A stretch of 64,000 nt of DNA, from NCBI RefSeq assembly GCF_000187245.1, contig NC_027861.1, positions 186,001 to 250,000 on the forward strand, written 5' to 3'. Of this stretch, positions 19,481-28,484 are shown piece after piece. The stretch is from Ogataea parapolymorpha DL-1. Taxonomy: Eukaryota > Ascomycota > Pichiomycetes > Pichiales > Pichiaceae. The translations under genes and the position numbers were made by a program. Below the pieces are notes generated by a model. That model was not told where the DNA came from, ran no database searches, and worked only from the letters and a program-made list of their open reading frames with translations. Within the stretch, counting starts at the first letter, position 1; each line of letters opens with the position of its first letter.

Positions 19481-20046
19481 AACGGAATTGCCATTCAATA
19501 ACGTGCAAACGATATTATGTATTATTGACGTAAGTCTTGGTCGCGTACACTAATTTCCTATACGTGGGGCAAACTGAAGAAACAATACTCTGGTTCAAGG
19601 ATGTTGGTTTGATCCACACGGGCTGAGGTGTCCGAAAAGCGACAAGAATTTCTGATTTATTGTAGGGATTTCTATTTTTATTATTTGCTATTGTTCTCGA
19701 GGGGATTAAAGAAAATAGCCTATAAGACTTTCTTGAATTTTATATTGAGCAGTTTTAATCCGTCTTCCAATTACAAATTGTTCTTTTTTTATTGGCGAAA
19801 AGTTTATTTTTCCCAATCAAGAATAGAATTCCAGAGGAAGTTACACCTTGCACCTTGAGAGTGAAAAAAAAAAGAGTTTTCAACAGCCTATAAAACTAAA
19901 AGAATTATCAACTAAAACGAAGTACTAAGATCGGGAAGATTTTTCAATCTGTTTTCTTCTCATTTCTTGTCAATTTATCATTTGTTTTAGTTAAATTTTT
20001 TTGAGTTAGTCTGAGCGCCTTGAGCTTTAATACTATTACATATCCA
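19481..20046. other. Long intergenic region between ATX2 and HEM3
   Basis: A 566-base AT-rich gap holding two divergent promoters. The last about 190 bases are T- and CT-rich, as in a long HEM3 leader. I see no tRNA, no convincing coding frame and no repeat. Confidence 0.6.
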
Positions 20047-21412
20047 ATGTTGTCGTCACCACTTCACCAATCACCACTCAACAAGTTGCATACCATCCAC
20101 TCACTAGGACCAGCACAATTGCCACAATCACAGCAAAAGATGTCCCAGACAACGAATTCCGCTTCTTCCACTGTGAAGAAAGAAAAGGTTGTTTACGACT
20201 CGTCGGCATCACTTTTCATTAATAAGCAATCGAAATCTGGACCCATCCTTGCTGAGGCGGAGGAAGACCTTGATATTCCTAACAATACTGTTCGTATAGG
20301 CTCCAGAAAATCCCAACTGGCTGTCGTACAATCGGAAATTGTTGGTATAGGCATTCAAAAACTTTACCCAAAACTACAAACTCCAATTGTCAAATTGAGC
20401 ACTTTGGGTGATCAAGTGCAAAACAAGCCGCTGTACTCATTTGGCGGTAAGTCGCTGTGGACCAAAGAGTTGGAGGTTCTTTTACTCCAGAGCTTTGGTG
20501 AGTTCGAACAAATAGACATGATTGTCCACTCGCTTAAAGACATGCCAACAAGCTTGCCAGACGAATTTGAACTCGGATGCATTCTCCAAAGAGAAGGTAA
20601 GTTACATTTAACCCATCATGATGAACTCAAAGATTTTTCAATAGACGTTAGACTTCCTAATTACATTGAGGAAACATCTTATTCTGATGATGGTCATTCG
20701 CTTTTTACTAACTATGATAGACCCAAGAGACGCGCTAGTCATGAGAAAAGATTCTCCGTACAAGTCCCTTTCTGACCTACCCGACGGTTCTGTGGTGGGA
20801 ACTTCGTCCGTTAGAAGATCCGCGCAGTTACTTAAGAACCATCCAAACTTGAGGTTCAAGAGCATCAGAGGAAACCTTAATACCAGAATTAACAAGCTTG
20901 ATGCTCCAGATTCCGATTACGCATGTGTTATTCTGGCCGCTGCTGGCTTGATAAGAATAAATATGGGCCACAGAATCACGCAATTTTTGGGCCCGGAGGA
21001 GATGCTATACGCTGTTGGACAGGGAGCCCTTGGAGTTGAAATCCGTAAAAATGATCCAAAAATGAAAAAGATCTGCCAACGGTTGGACTGTAAGTCGACT
21101 TCGATCAGATGCCGTGCTGAAAGAGAACTCTTGCGCACTTTAGAAGGAGGATGCTCTGTTCCTGTGGGAGTTTGGTCAGATTATAATAAAGACACTCACG
21201 AATTGTACATGAAATCCGTTGTGCTCAGTGTCGAAGGAACTCAATCTGTTGAGAAGACTTTAATCAGAAAAGTGGAAAATTTCGAAGAAGCTGTTGCATT
21301 TGGTCATGAATTGGCATTGCTGTTAATTAATGGAGGCGCCAAAGCCATTCTAGATGAAATCAATTACGACAAAATTAATGAGGTCAAGCAACAGGGGCTT
21401 ACAGACGTGTGA
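20047..21412 (+). CDS. HEM3: Porphobilinogen deaminase (hydroxymethylbilane synthase), spliced
   Basis: Joins four porphobilinogen units into hydroxymethylbilane, step three of haem synthesis. Exons 20047-20596 and 20721-21412 give 413 residues; the intron junction reads CILQRE-DPRDALVMR, as in other yeasts. Seen motifs are RIGSRKSQLAVVQS, the catalytic Asp in VHSLKDMPT, VGTSSVRRSAQL, ILAAAGL, and the dipyrromethane-cofactor Cys in EGGCSVPVG. The enzyme core begins only at about residue 90. The preceding extension (Ser/Pro/Gln-rich, then acidic) is unusual, since S. cerevisiae Hem3 begins almost at the core. A second in-frame ATG at 20140 would shorten it to about 58 residues. No Met lies between there and the core. 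Confidence 0.95.
20597..20720 (+). other. HEM3: HEM3 intron, 124 nt
   Basis: Donor GTAAGT, branch TACTAAC and acceptor TAG, with the branch adenosine 9 bases from the intron end. It is internal to the coding region and is the longest intron seen. Both flanks are conserved and need it removed, because the frame changes across it. Confidence 0.92.
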
Positions 21413-21454
21413 TCATGTATATATACGAATATAGAATTAAGGGGGTCAGGTAAA

Positions 21455-23176
21455 TCAATTATTCAATTGCTTATGTAGGTTTCTGAACTGCACAAGGAAC
21501 ACGAGAGCGAACCCGTAACCAAGCAGCGCACAGCTCATGAAGATGGCATACAGATTAGGATCATGTGCCCAGAAGCTAATCATTTCGCCGACAATGCTCG
21601 AGATTGCGTTTGAGCATAGGAAGAGGGCCACCACAAAGCTCTTCATTGCTGGAGATGACATCGTGTAAGCTAGCTCGTAAGCAGTAACAGTCGCAAAGCA
21701 CTCTCCGGTAGCTTGTAGCCCAAACATCAGGGAGCACCACCAAGCTGATATCGGAGCCACTTTTTCACATTCGGAGGCTCCTTCCCATCCACATTCGCTA
21801 CGGGTGTAAATTAGATATTGGAGATAAGCCCCAACAAGTGTACCCGTAGCCGAGATACAAAATCCAACGGTTATTTTATGAATTGGATGGAATGTCAGTC
21901 GCCGTTTGCGCAGAAATGGATATAGCAGATAGTCTTGGATCGGGATGATTATCAGGATTGCTAGAGGGTTAAAAGACTGAAACATGTCATTGGGGATGCC
22001 GCTGGTTCTCATTGAACCGGCTTGATTAATCTGGATGGAGGCGATAGACCCGTCATTCAAGTTGAAAATGATAAAATACAGAAAAATGGCACAAGATTGA
22101 ACCGTGGTGTGCAGATCCTCAATTGTCACTGAAGGAGCCAGTTTTTGCGTAGCTGCCGAGATTTGGATGCTCCAGAACTGGCCGTGGCGCATTCTGGAGA
22201 GCCAGTCAGATTGGAATAGCTCTTTGACCAAAAGAATTACCTCCTCAAAGATTGACACGCCTGTTGGCTCACTCAGATGCAAGCGAGGTTTGAGGTAAAT
22301 AAGCATAATAGGAAGAACAGAGTACACGAGCGCAGTGAACCCATACGTCATCCAGAATCCAAAAGCTCTCTCGATAATGGAGGAAAAGATGGCCACGAAG
22401 CAGCCAAAGTTGATGAAGAAATAATAGATTAAACTCATTCGCTCGAGCGTGGCATCTCGGTCCACAATCACCCTCTCTCCTGTAGGAAGGACCTTGATGT
22501 AGTTTCCGTCAATGGCGTACTGGTCCACCAACAAAGGGAAAAGATTTGGTTTAATGTAGCCCGCACTGAAACCAATACCTATAATGCTGATAATTGTCAA
22601 AAGCAAAGAGAGCCAGACGGTTTTGATCACAAATGGCAAAGAAGCCGCGACAAGCACCATATGAGCAAAAAAACCAATGGTGACGCCTACCCAGACGCTC
22701 TTGAACTTGCCGTATTTTGTGTCTGCGACATATCCGCCATACAACGGAGTGATATATGCCAAAAAGCTAAGCATCTGCGTCAGAAATGAAGCGACACCAA
22801 GTCCAAGACCAAGAGCACCTGCACTCTCGTCTGAGGTTGGATCGAGCACAGAGCCCGTGGTTGAGCCTGGCGGCAGTGGTCTTTGTATAAAATTATTGAG
22901 ACAGCCGGTAAGTCCATAGTAGGATGCTCTCTCGGCGAGCTCAACCAAACAGATCAGATATGCAACAGGCGGGATAGATCCGGGTATTTTGCGCAGTGAG
23001 CTGTCTTCGGGATCGAGGTCCTCTAAGTCCTGCAGCTCGTGGATAGCCACTTTCTGAGCATGCTTGGTATTTGAGACAAGATTCATGCTCGAAAGCTCCA
23101 GGCCGCTGCTCTTGGGAAGTAAAGAATCGTCGGATTCTTCAATGAAGTACTTCAGCGAGTCCTGCTCGGAAAACAT
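21455..23176 (-). CDS. PTR2: Proton-coupled di/tripeptide transporter (PTR2 type)
   Basis: A plasma-membrane transporter of the POT family importing small peptides with protons. The ATG at 23176 (MFSEQDSLKYF) gives 573 residues; the frame runs further only from a GTG. The proton-coupling motif is seen as ELAERASYYG in helix 1, and the family signature as FSAGYIKPNLFPLLVDQY in helix 5. A central cytosolic loop (about 290-345) and roughly 12 hydrophobic segments fit the fold. The N-terminal 60 residues are acidic and polar, as in fungal Ptr2. Two GATA-type sites lie in the 90-base promoter shared with the PDCD5-like gene. The two amine oxidase genes lie just beyond that gene. Substrate choice within peptides is not predictable. 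Confidence 0.9.
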   Translation of the reverse strand: MFSEQDSLKYFIEESDDSLLPKSSGLELSSMNLVSNTKHAQKVAIHELQDLEDLDPEDSSLRKIPGSIPPVAYLICLVELAERASYYGLTGCLNNFIQRPLPPGSTTGSVLDPTSDESAGALGLGLGVASFLTQMLSFLAYITPLYGGYVADTKYGKFKSVWVGVTIGFFAHMVLVAASLPFVIKTVWLSLLLTIISIIGIGFSAGYIKPNLFPLLVDQYAIDGNYIKVLPTGERVIVDRDATLERMSLIYYFFINFGCFVAIFSSIIERAFGFWMTYGFTALVYSVLPIMLIYLKPRLHLSEPTGVSIFEEVILLVKELFQSDWLSRMRHGQFWSIQISAATQKLAPSVTIEDLHTTVQSCAIFLYFIIFNLNDGSIASIQINQAGSMRTSGIPNDMFQSFNPLAILIIIPIQDYLLYPFLRKRRLTFHPIHKITVGFCISATGTLVGAYLQYLIYTRSECGWEGASECEKVAPISAWWCSLMFGLQATGECFATVTAYELAYTMSSPAMKSFVVALFLCSNAISSIVGEMISFWAHDPNLYAIFMSCALLGYGFALVFLVQFRNLHKQLNN

Positions 23177-23201
23177 GGCGGAACGTTGAAGGAGAAAGAT
23201 G

Positions 23202-23207
23202 CTTATC
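23202..23207. promoter_or_regulatory. GATAAG site in the PTR2 promoter
   Basis: CTTATC (GATAAG on the other strand) is 26 bases upstream of the PTR2 ATG, with a GATAAT nearby at about 23214. GATAAG is the core for GATA factors of nitrogen control in yeasts. The role is inferred. Confidence 0.4.
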
Positions 23208-23266
23208 TCTCGAGATAATGCGCCGATCGACGCAAAAAAAATTCTCTGCACACGAGTTTGAATACG

Positions 23267-23705
23267 ATGGACGACTCAGAATTAGCAGCTATCCGGGCCG
23301 CGAGATTGGCCGAGTTGCAGCGAAATGCCCAAGGTGGCGGATCGCAAGCACAGGAAAACAAGACGTAAGTGTCAGAACGCCAACGAATGCGGACTAACAT
23401 TCAGAAATCAAAACGATCCAAGTCAGTCGATACTGTCTCAGATTCTAGAGCCAGAGGCCAAAGAGCGACTCTGCCGTGTCCGGATGGTCAGGCCCGAACG
23501 GGTGACATCAGTGGAGAGCTACCTGTTGAGGTTGTTCAAATCTGGAGCAATCAGAACAAAGATTTCCGAGAGCGACATTGTGGAAATTCTGGAAAAAGTG
23601 TCCAAAGAAGAACGGAAAGGCAACGAGACCAAGATTGTCTTCGATCGCCGCTCGACCCACTACGAGGACGAGGATGAGGGCGAAGAAGACGATTTTTTTG
23701 ATTAA
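23267..23705 (+). CDS. SDD2: PDCD5-family protein (Sdd2-like), spliced
   Basis: A 132-residue DNA-binding-protein family member (archaeal to human PDCD5/TFAR19); the yeast homolog is YMR074C/Sdd2. Exon 1 (23267-23364) encodes MDDSELAAIRAARLAELQRN and exon 2 (23405-23705) continues NQNDPSQSILSQILEPEAKERL. The core ERLCRVRMVRPERVTSVESY, the helix ISESDIVEILEKVSKEE and the acidic C-terminal DDFFD are all conserved. Without splicing no frame contains both the family N-terminus and the core. Function in yeast is poorly defined. It is divergent from PTR2 and upstream of the amine oxidases on the same strand. Confidence 0.92.
23365..23404 (+). other. SDD2: PDCD5-like gene intron, 40 nt
   Basis: Donor GTAAGT, branch GACTAAC and acceptor CAG, with the branch adenosine 7 bases from the intron end. 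Splicing joins QAQENK to a Thr codon and NQNDPSQS. Confidence 0.92.
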
Positions 23706-24094
23706 AGTAGTAGGAAGGGTCGCATAGATGTATGGCTGATAAGTAGCGTAAAACTTGTCGATATACCCAAACGGGCAAAATACCAGGATGTTACAGTGGA
23801 TGGAACACTAAAAAGCCAGTCGATTAAAATAATTCGGTAAGACCCTTTTTCACGAGCCGCTAATACAGTACATGCTGCTCAATAGCCGTAGCGGATCCGC
23901 AGGGACGCCAATTTCCTAGATGAGAGCATCCGTTTATTTTGTTCCCTTTCGCGAGGGTTGACTAAGAATCCTGCAACTTGCATTATCTTCCCTACTGGGT
24001 AAATTCGGGATCACATTCGCGATCACGGCCCAGATGCTATTTTCTATATAATGCGTGCAAACGTACTCTGCTTCCATCCTTATCACCTGCTAAA
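23706..24094. promoter_or_regulatory. Promoter region of the first amine oxidase gene
   Basis: A 389-base gap. It holds GATAAG at 23738-23743, a TATATAA box at 24045-24051 (44 bases before the ATG) and CTTATC at 24079-24084 in the leader. A clear TATA box together with GATA motifs is what a strongly regulated, nitrogen-controlled gene would show. No other gene is seen here. Confidence 0.5.
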
Positions 24095-26077
24095 ATGGTT
24101 GCTCATCCTTTTGATCCTATCAGCGACGCCGAAATCCGGCTCACTTCGAAAGTGATCAAGGACTCCCTCAATCAGTCGCAAAAGCCTCATTTTTGCCAGA
24201 TCGACAGGCTCGACCCGCCAAAGAAGGATATGATCAGATACCTAGAGGCCGAAAAAACCGGGAAGCCACTTCCTCAGATCTCGAGAATCACCTACGCATA
24301 CTTTTATCTGGGGACCGACTTTTACAAGTCTCTTGTCAATTGCACCTATGGACACCTGATCACCACTCAGAAGCAGCCAGAAGGAGTTGTTGGTCCTCTG
24401 GTTTGGGAGGATGTCACGGCAATAGAGGAATTGTTGACTGTGCACCCGCTGGTTCAAGCGGAAATCAAGAAGCTTAGATTGCCACCATCCATCAAGGTGG
24501 TTTGTGATCCTTGGATCTATGGAACAGACGACCCTAAAGAGAAAAGACTGTTGATTCAATGCTACATGTATTTGGCCAATGCTTCGCACCCTGAGTCCAA
24601 CCACTATTCCCTGCCCCTTAAATTCTCACCTGTTTTTGAGTGCTTGACCAAGAAGTTTGTGAGAATGGACTATTTGCCTTCCGGAGTTGACGAGAAGTTT
24701 GTCACTGAGACTGAACCTTGGACCAAATTTCCGTTTGTCGAGTACCATCCGGATCTCAATGGCGAGACTCCAAGACCGCTCAAACCATTGGTTGTTCAGC
24801 AGCCAGAGGGCCCATCGTTTAAGATAGAAGGCTCGAAGATCTCCTGGCAAGGATGGGAATTCTACGTGGTGCCCACCGCTAGAGAGGGATTTGCAATTTA
24901 CGACGTCCACTTCAAGGGAAGATCCGTTATCTACAGATTGTCTCTATCGGAGATGACTGTGCCTTACGGCGATCCAAGGCCACCATACCACAGAAAACAG
25001 GCATTTGACTTGGGAGATTCTGGCTTTGGAACAACCGGCAATACTCTCAAACTGGGCTGCGACTGTCTGGGTGTCATTAAATATCTAGACTGCTCCATCA
25101 CGGACTCGAAAGGACAACCGAAATTAGTCCCAAGCACCGTTTGCTTGCATGAACAGGATGGCGGTCTGCTTTACAAACACATGAATTACAGAACTGGCGG
25201 TGCTGTCACCGCCAGAAGAAGAGAGTTTGTTGCTCAGACCATCGCCACAGTTGCAAATTACGAATACATTCTTAACATTATTTTTGATCAAGCTGGTGAG
25301 ATCAGAATCCACGTTAGAGCAACAGGTATTTTGTCTACCATGCCAATTGACGAAGGACTCACCGTGCCTTGGGGTACCAATGTTGGACCTATGGTGATGG
25401 CTGCTTACCACCAGCACCTGCTTTCGTTCAGAATTGATCCTGCTGTGGATGGCTACCAAAATACTGTCGTCTACGACGATGTTGAAAAAATGCCAGCCGG
25501 AACCAGCTTTAACCCTTTCGGTGTTGGCTTTGTGACGAAGAGGTCATACGTTGAGAAGCCAGGTTATGTTGATCAGTCTCCGTTCACCAACAGATCATAC
25601 AAGATTATTAACGAGAATAAGATCAACCCAATCTCAAAGAGGCCGGTTGCGTACAAAATCATGATGCCGGCCAAGCAAATGCTGCTGGCGGACGAAAATT
25701 CGTACAACAACAAGAGAGCACATTTCGCTACTCAGCAAGTCTGGGTTACCAAGTATAGGGACAACGAGCTGTTTGCTGCTGGCGAGTTCACCAACCAGTC
25801 ACAGGGAGACACAGGTCTCAAGAACTGGGCCTACAGGAATGAGAACGTCAGAAATGATAATCCAGTGGTCTGGGCAACTCTCGGGTTCACTCATATCCCA
25901 AGGGTGGAAGATTTCCCTGTCATGCCCGTGGAGACACACGAGATCGCTATTGTGCCAAATGACTTCTTTGATAAAAATCCTGCGTTGGACGTTCCGCAGT
26001 CCACTCAAAGCTTCAACAGATCTGAGTACTATCCGGAAGCATCGTCAGAAGAGGTTTGCTGCAAATCTAGTTTGTAA
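24095..26077 (+). CDS. Copper amine oxidase, tandem copy A (HPAO-2-like)
   Basis: Oxidises primary amines to aldehyde, ammonia and hydrogen peroxide, letting yeasts use amines as nitrogen source; in methylotrophic yeasts it is peroxisomal. The ATG at 24095 (MVAHPFDPISDAEI) gives 660 residues. The cofactor tyrosine that becomes topaquinone is Y389 in VANYEY. The catalytic base is D305 in FDLGDSGFG. Copper ligands are H439 and H441 (HQH) and H600 (FTHIPRVEDFPVMP). The sequence is far from the classic methylamine oxidase HPAO-1 and closer to the HPAO-2 type, which prefers bulkier amines. The C-terminus ends -SSL, a weak variant of the PTS1 peroxisomal signal. Copy B follows 190 bases downstream. 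Confidence 0.95.
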   Translation: MVAHPFDPISDAEIRLTSKVIKDSLNQSQKPHFCQIDRLDPPKKDMIRYLEAEKTGKPLPQISRITYAYFYLGTDFYKSLVNCTYGHLITTQKQPEGVVGPLVWEDVTAIEELLTVHPLVQAEIKKLRLPPSIKVVCDPWIYGTDDPKEKRLLIQCYMYLANASHPESNHYSLPLKFSPVFECLTKKFVRMDYLPSGVDEKFVTETEPWTKFPFVEYHPDLNGETPRPLKPLVVQQPEGPSFKIEGSKISWQGWEFYVVPTAREGFAIYDVHFKGRSVIYRLSLSEMTVPYGDPRPPYHRKQAFDLGDSGFGTTGNTLKLGCDCLGVIKYLDCSITDSKGQPKLVPSTVCLHEQDGGLLYKHMNYRTGGAVTARRREFVAQTIATVANYEYILNIIFDQAGEIRIHVRATGILSTMPIDEGLTVPWGTNVGPMVMAAYHQHLLSFRIDPAVDGYQNTVVYDDVEKMPAGTSFNPFGVGFVTKRSYVEKPGYVDQSPFTNRSYKIINENKINPISKRPVAYKIMMPAKQMLLADENSYNNKRAHFATQQVWVTKYRDNELFAAGEFTNQSQGDTGLKNWAYRNENVRNDNPVVWATLGFTHIPRVEDFPVMPVETHEIAIVPNDFFDKNPALDVPQSTQSFNRSEYYPEASSEEVCCKSSL

Positions 26078-26113
26078 CTACATTTAGTCACCCGTATGGT
26101 TTTCTTTCTAGCA

Positions 26114-26231
26114 GATAAGAGTGAGCGCAAGCAGCTCAAATTTGACAACTCTATCCTAATGCTTCCTCCTTCCTTATCGGGAAGGTCCTAGCAATTTTTT
26201 GAAAAATTATATTTCCGGGGTGCATATATAA
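26114..26231 (+). promoter_or_regulatory. GATA motifs and TATA box of the second amine oxidase
   Basis: GATAAG at 26114-26119, CTTATC at 26173-26178 and TATATAA at 26225-26231 lie in the 190-base gap between the two oxidase genes, the TATA box 36 bases before the ATG. The layout repeats that of copy A. Function is inferred from motif and context. Confidence 0.5.
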
Positions 26232-26267
26232 ACCAGCAGCGGACCCAAAATACACGTTATTCGCAAA

Positions 26268-28241
26268 ATGGTTCACCCTTTCGATCCTATTTCCGACGCA
26301 GAGCTCCAGCTCACTTCCCAGCTTATCAAAGATGCCACCAAGGGCCCAGAAAAGCCACATTTCATCCAGATCGACAGACTGGATCCGCCAAAAAAGGATA
26401 TGATCAGATATCTTGAGGCTGAGAGAACTGGCAAGCCTCTTCCTCACATCTCGAGAATGACTTATGTTTACTACTATATTGGCCTCGACTTCTACAAAGC
26501 CCTCGTGAATGTGAGCTATGGACACGTTATCACCAACCAGAAACAACCAAAGGGTGTTATTGGTCCACTGATTGCCGAGGATATTCAGGAAATCGAGCAG
26601 CTCGCAACTACACACCCAATCGTCAAGGCAGAGATTGAAAAGCTCAAACTTCCTTCCCACGTCAGAGTCGTCTGCGACCCTTGGATGAACGGAACTGACA
26701 GCAAGGAGGACAGAATGTTGATCCAGTGCTACATGTATCTGGCCAACGCTGCTCATCCAGAATCCAACCACTACTCGTTGCCGCTCAAGTTTTCTCCCGT
26801 TTTTGAATGCCTCACCAAGAAGTTTGTGAGAATGGACTACTTGCCAGGAGGTGCCGATGAAACCGTTACCGAGACGCAGGCTTGGGATGAGTTCCCCTTC
26901 GTGGAGTACCATCCAGATCTCAACGGCGAGACTATCCTACCACTAAAGCCACTAATTGTTCAGCAGCCTGAGGGGCCAAGTTTCAACGTTGACGGTCACA
27001 AGATCTCGTGGCAAGGGTGGGAATTCTTTGTGATACCGACTGCAAGAGAAGGATTTGCCATTTACGACATCCACTTCAAAGGCAGATCTGTCGTCTATAG
27101 ATTGTCGCTGTCTGAAATGACGGTGCCATATGGCGACCCAAGAGCTCCGTTCCACAGAAAACAAGCCTTTGACTTGGGAGACTGCGGGTTTGGTGCTACT
27201 GGTAACAGTCTGGCTCTAGGATGTGACTGCCTGGGAGTCATCAAATACATGGATTGCAGAAGAGTCAACACTAGCGGTGATTCTGTTTTGATTCCAAACA
27301 CTGTGTGTTTGCATGAACAGGATGGAGGACTACTGTACAAACACACCAACTATAGAACCAACGTTCCTGTGATTGCCAGAAGAAGAGAATTTGTTGTTCA
27401 AACCATTGCTACCGTCGCAAACTACGAATACATGTTAAACATCATTTTCGATCAGGCTGGAGAAATTAGGATCCACGTTAGAGCTACCGGCATTTTGTCC
27501 ACCATGCCTTTGGACAAGGACGTCACTGTTCCTTGGGGCACCAACGTCGGCCCAAGAGTAATGGCCGCTTACCACCAGCATATGCTTTCGTTCAGAATTG
27601 ATCCTGCTGTTGACGGTTACGAAAACACCGTGGTTTTCGACGACGTGATTCGGATGGAGAAGAACACTAAGCTCAACCCATACAACGTTGGATTCGTGAC
27701 CGAAAGAACCGTTGTTGAAAAGCCAGGCTATGTCGAACAGTCTCCGTTCACCAACAGATCGTACAAGATCATTAACGAGAACAAAATCAATCCAATCTCA
27801 AAAAAGCCTGTGGCGTACAAAATTATGATGCCAGCCAGACAAATGCTGCTCGCCGACGAAGACTCATACAACAACAAGAGAGCTCAATTTGCTACTCAAC
27901 AAGTCTGGGTTACCAAATATAGAGATAACGAACTCTACGCTGCTGGAGAGTTCACCAATCAATCCCAAACAGACACTGGATTGGGTGTTTGGGCAAGACG
28001 TGACGAAAATGTCAGAAACGACGACCCAGTGGTCTGGGCGACTCTTGGCTTTACTCACATCCCAAGAGTTGAAGACTTCCCAGTGATGCCTGTTGAGGCC
28101 CATGAAATAGCCCTTGTTCCTTTTGGATTTTTTGACAAGAACCCTGCTCTTTCGGTGCCTCAATCCACCCAGAGCTTTAACAAGTCCCAGTACTTCCCAG
28201 AGTCTGGCGCCGAATCCTCCTGCTGCAAATCTAATTTATAA
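26268..28241 (+). CDS. Copper amine oxidase, tandem copy B (HPAO-2-like)
   Basis: A 657-residue copper amine oxidase, near-colinear with copy A and clearly its tandem duplicate. It starts MVHPFDPISDAELQ, one residue shorter than copy A. The topaquinone tyrosine is Y386 in VANYEY. The same catalytic Asp (FDLGDCGFG), HQH and FTHIPRVEDFPVMP copper ligands are kept, so both copies should be active. Differences cluster near residues 110-140, 150-165, 350-370 and 480-500, whereas the active-site blocks are almost identical. A Cys replaces Ser just after the catalytic Asp motif (GDCGFG against GDSGFG). It ends -SNL, again only PTS1-like. Substrate range may differ between copies. Confidence 0.95.
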   Translation: MVHPFDPISDAELQLTSQLIKDATKGPEKPHFIQIDRLDPPKKDMIRYLEAERTGKPLPHISRMTYVYYYIGLDFYKALVNVSYGHVITNQKQPKGVIGPLIAEDIQEIEQLATTHPIVKAEIEKLKLPSHVRVVCDPWMNGTDSKEDRMLIQCYMYLANAAHPESNHYSLPLKFSPVFECLTKKFVRMDYLPGGADETVTETQAWDEFPFVEYHPDLNGETILPLKPLIVQQPEGPSFNVDGHKISWQGWEFFVIPTAREGFAIYDIHFKGRSVVYRLSLSEMTVPYGDPRAPFHRKQAFDLGDCGFGATGNSLALGCDCLGVIKYMDCRRVNTSGDSVLIPNTVCLHEQDGGLLYKHTNYRTNVPVIARRREFVVQTIATVANYEYMLNIIFDQAGEIRIHVRATGILSTMPLDKDVTVPWGTNVGPRVMAAYHQHMLSFRIDPAVDGYENTVVFDDVIRMEKNTKLNPYNVGFVTERTVVEKPGYVEQSPFTNRSYKIINENKINPISKKPVAYKIMMPARQMLLADEDSYNNKRAQFATQQVWVTKYRDNELYAAGEFTNQSQTDTGLGVWARRDENVRNDDPVVWATLGFTHIPRVEDFPVMPVEAHEIALVPFGFFDKNPALSVPQSTQSFNKSQYFPESGAESSCCKSNL

Positions 28242-28484
28242 TATATCATATAAATACAGTACTACACTTCCATATGAAACCTTACGATTGTGACTTGATG
28301 GATGGCAGCGAAGAGGCAGCTCCGGCTGTATCAGACCTGCTCCAAAATATCACTTCGTGTGCAGAGATGTGAAATTATTTATTGCAGACCTTAATGGGAA
28401 AAGAATAAACATTAATATTTTCTATCTATCATCCCAGCCCCAAACAAACCGTACCTACATCGCAAGTCGCTAGCATGTTTCATT

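Noticed and set aside
19628..19858. 76-codon open frame in the HEM3 upstream region
   Set aside because: Starts with GTG, is AT-rich and Phe/Tyr-heavy as expected from T-rich DNA, and has no recognisable motif.
24095..24180. PTS2 signal at the amine oxidase N-terminus
   Set aside because: RLTSKVIKD has the first pair but lacks His/Gln and Leu/Ala at the required spacing.
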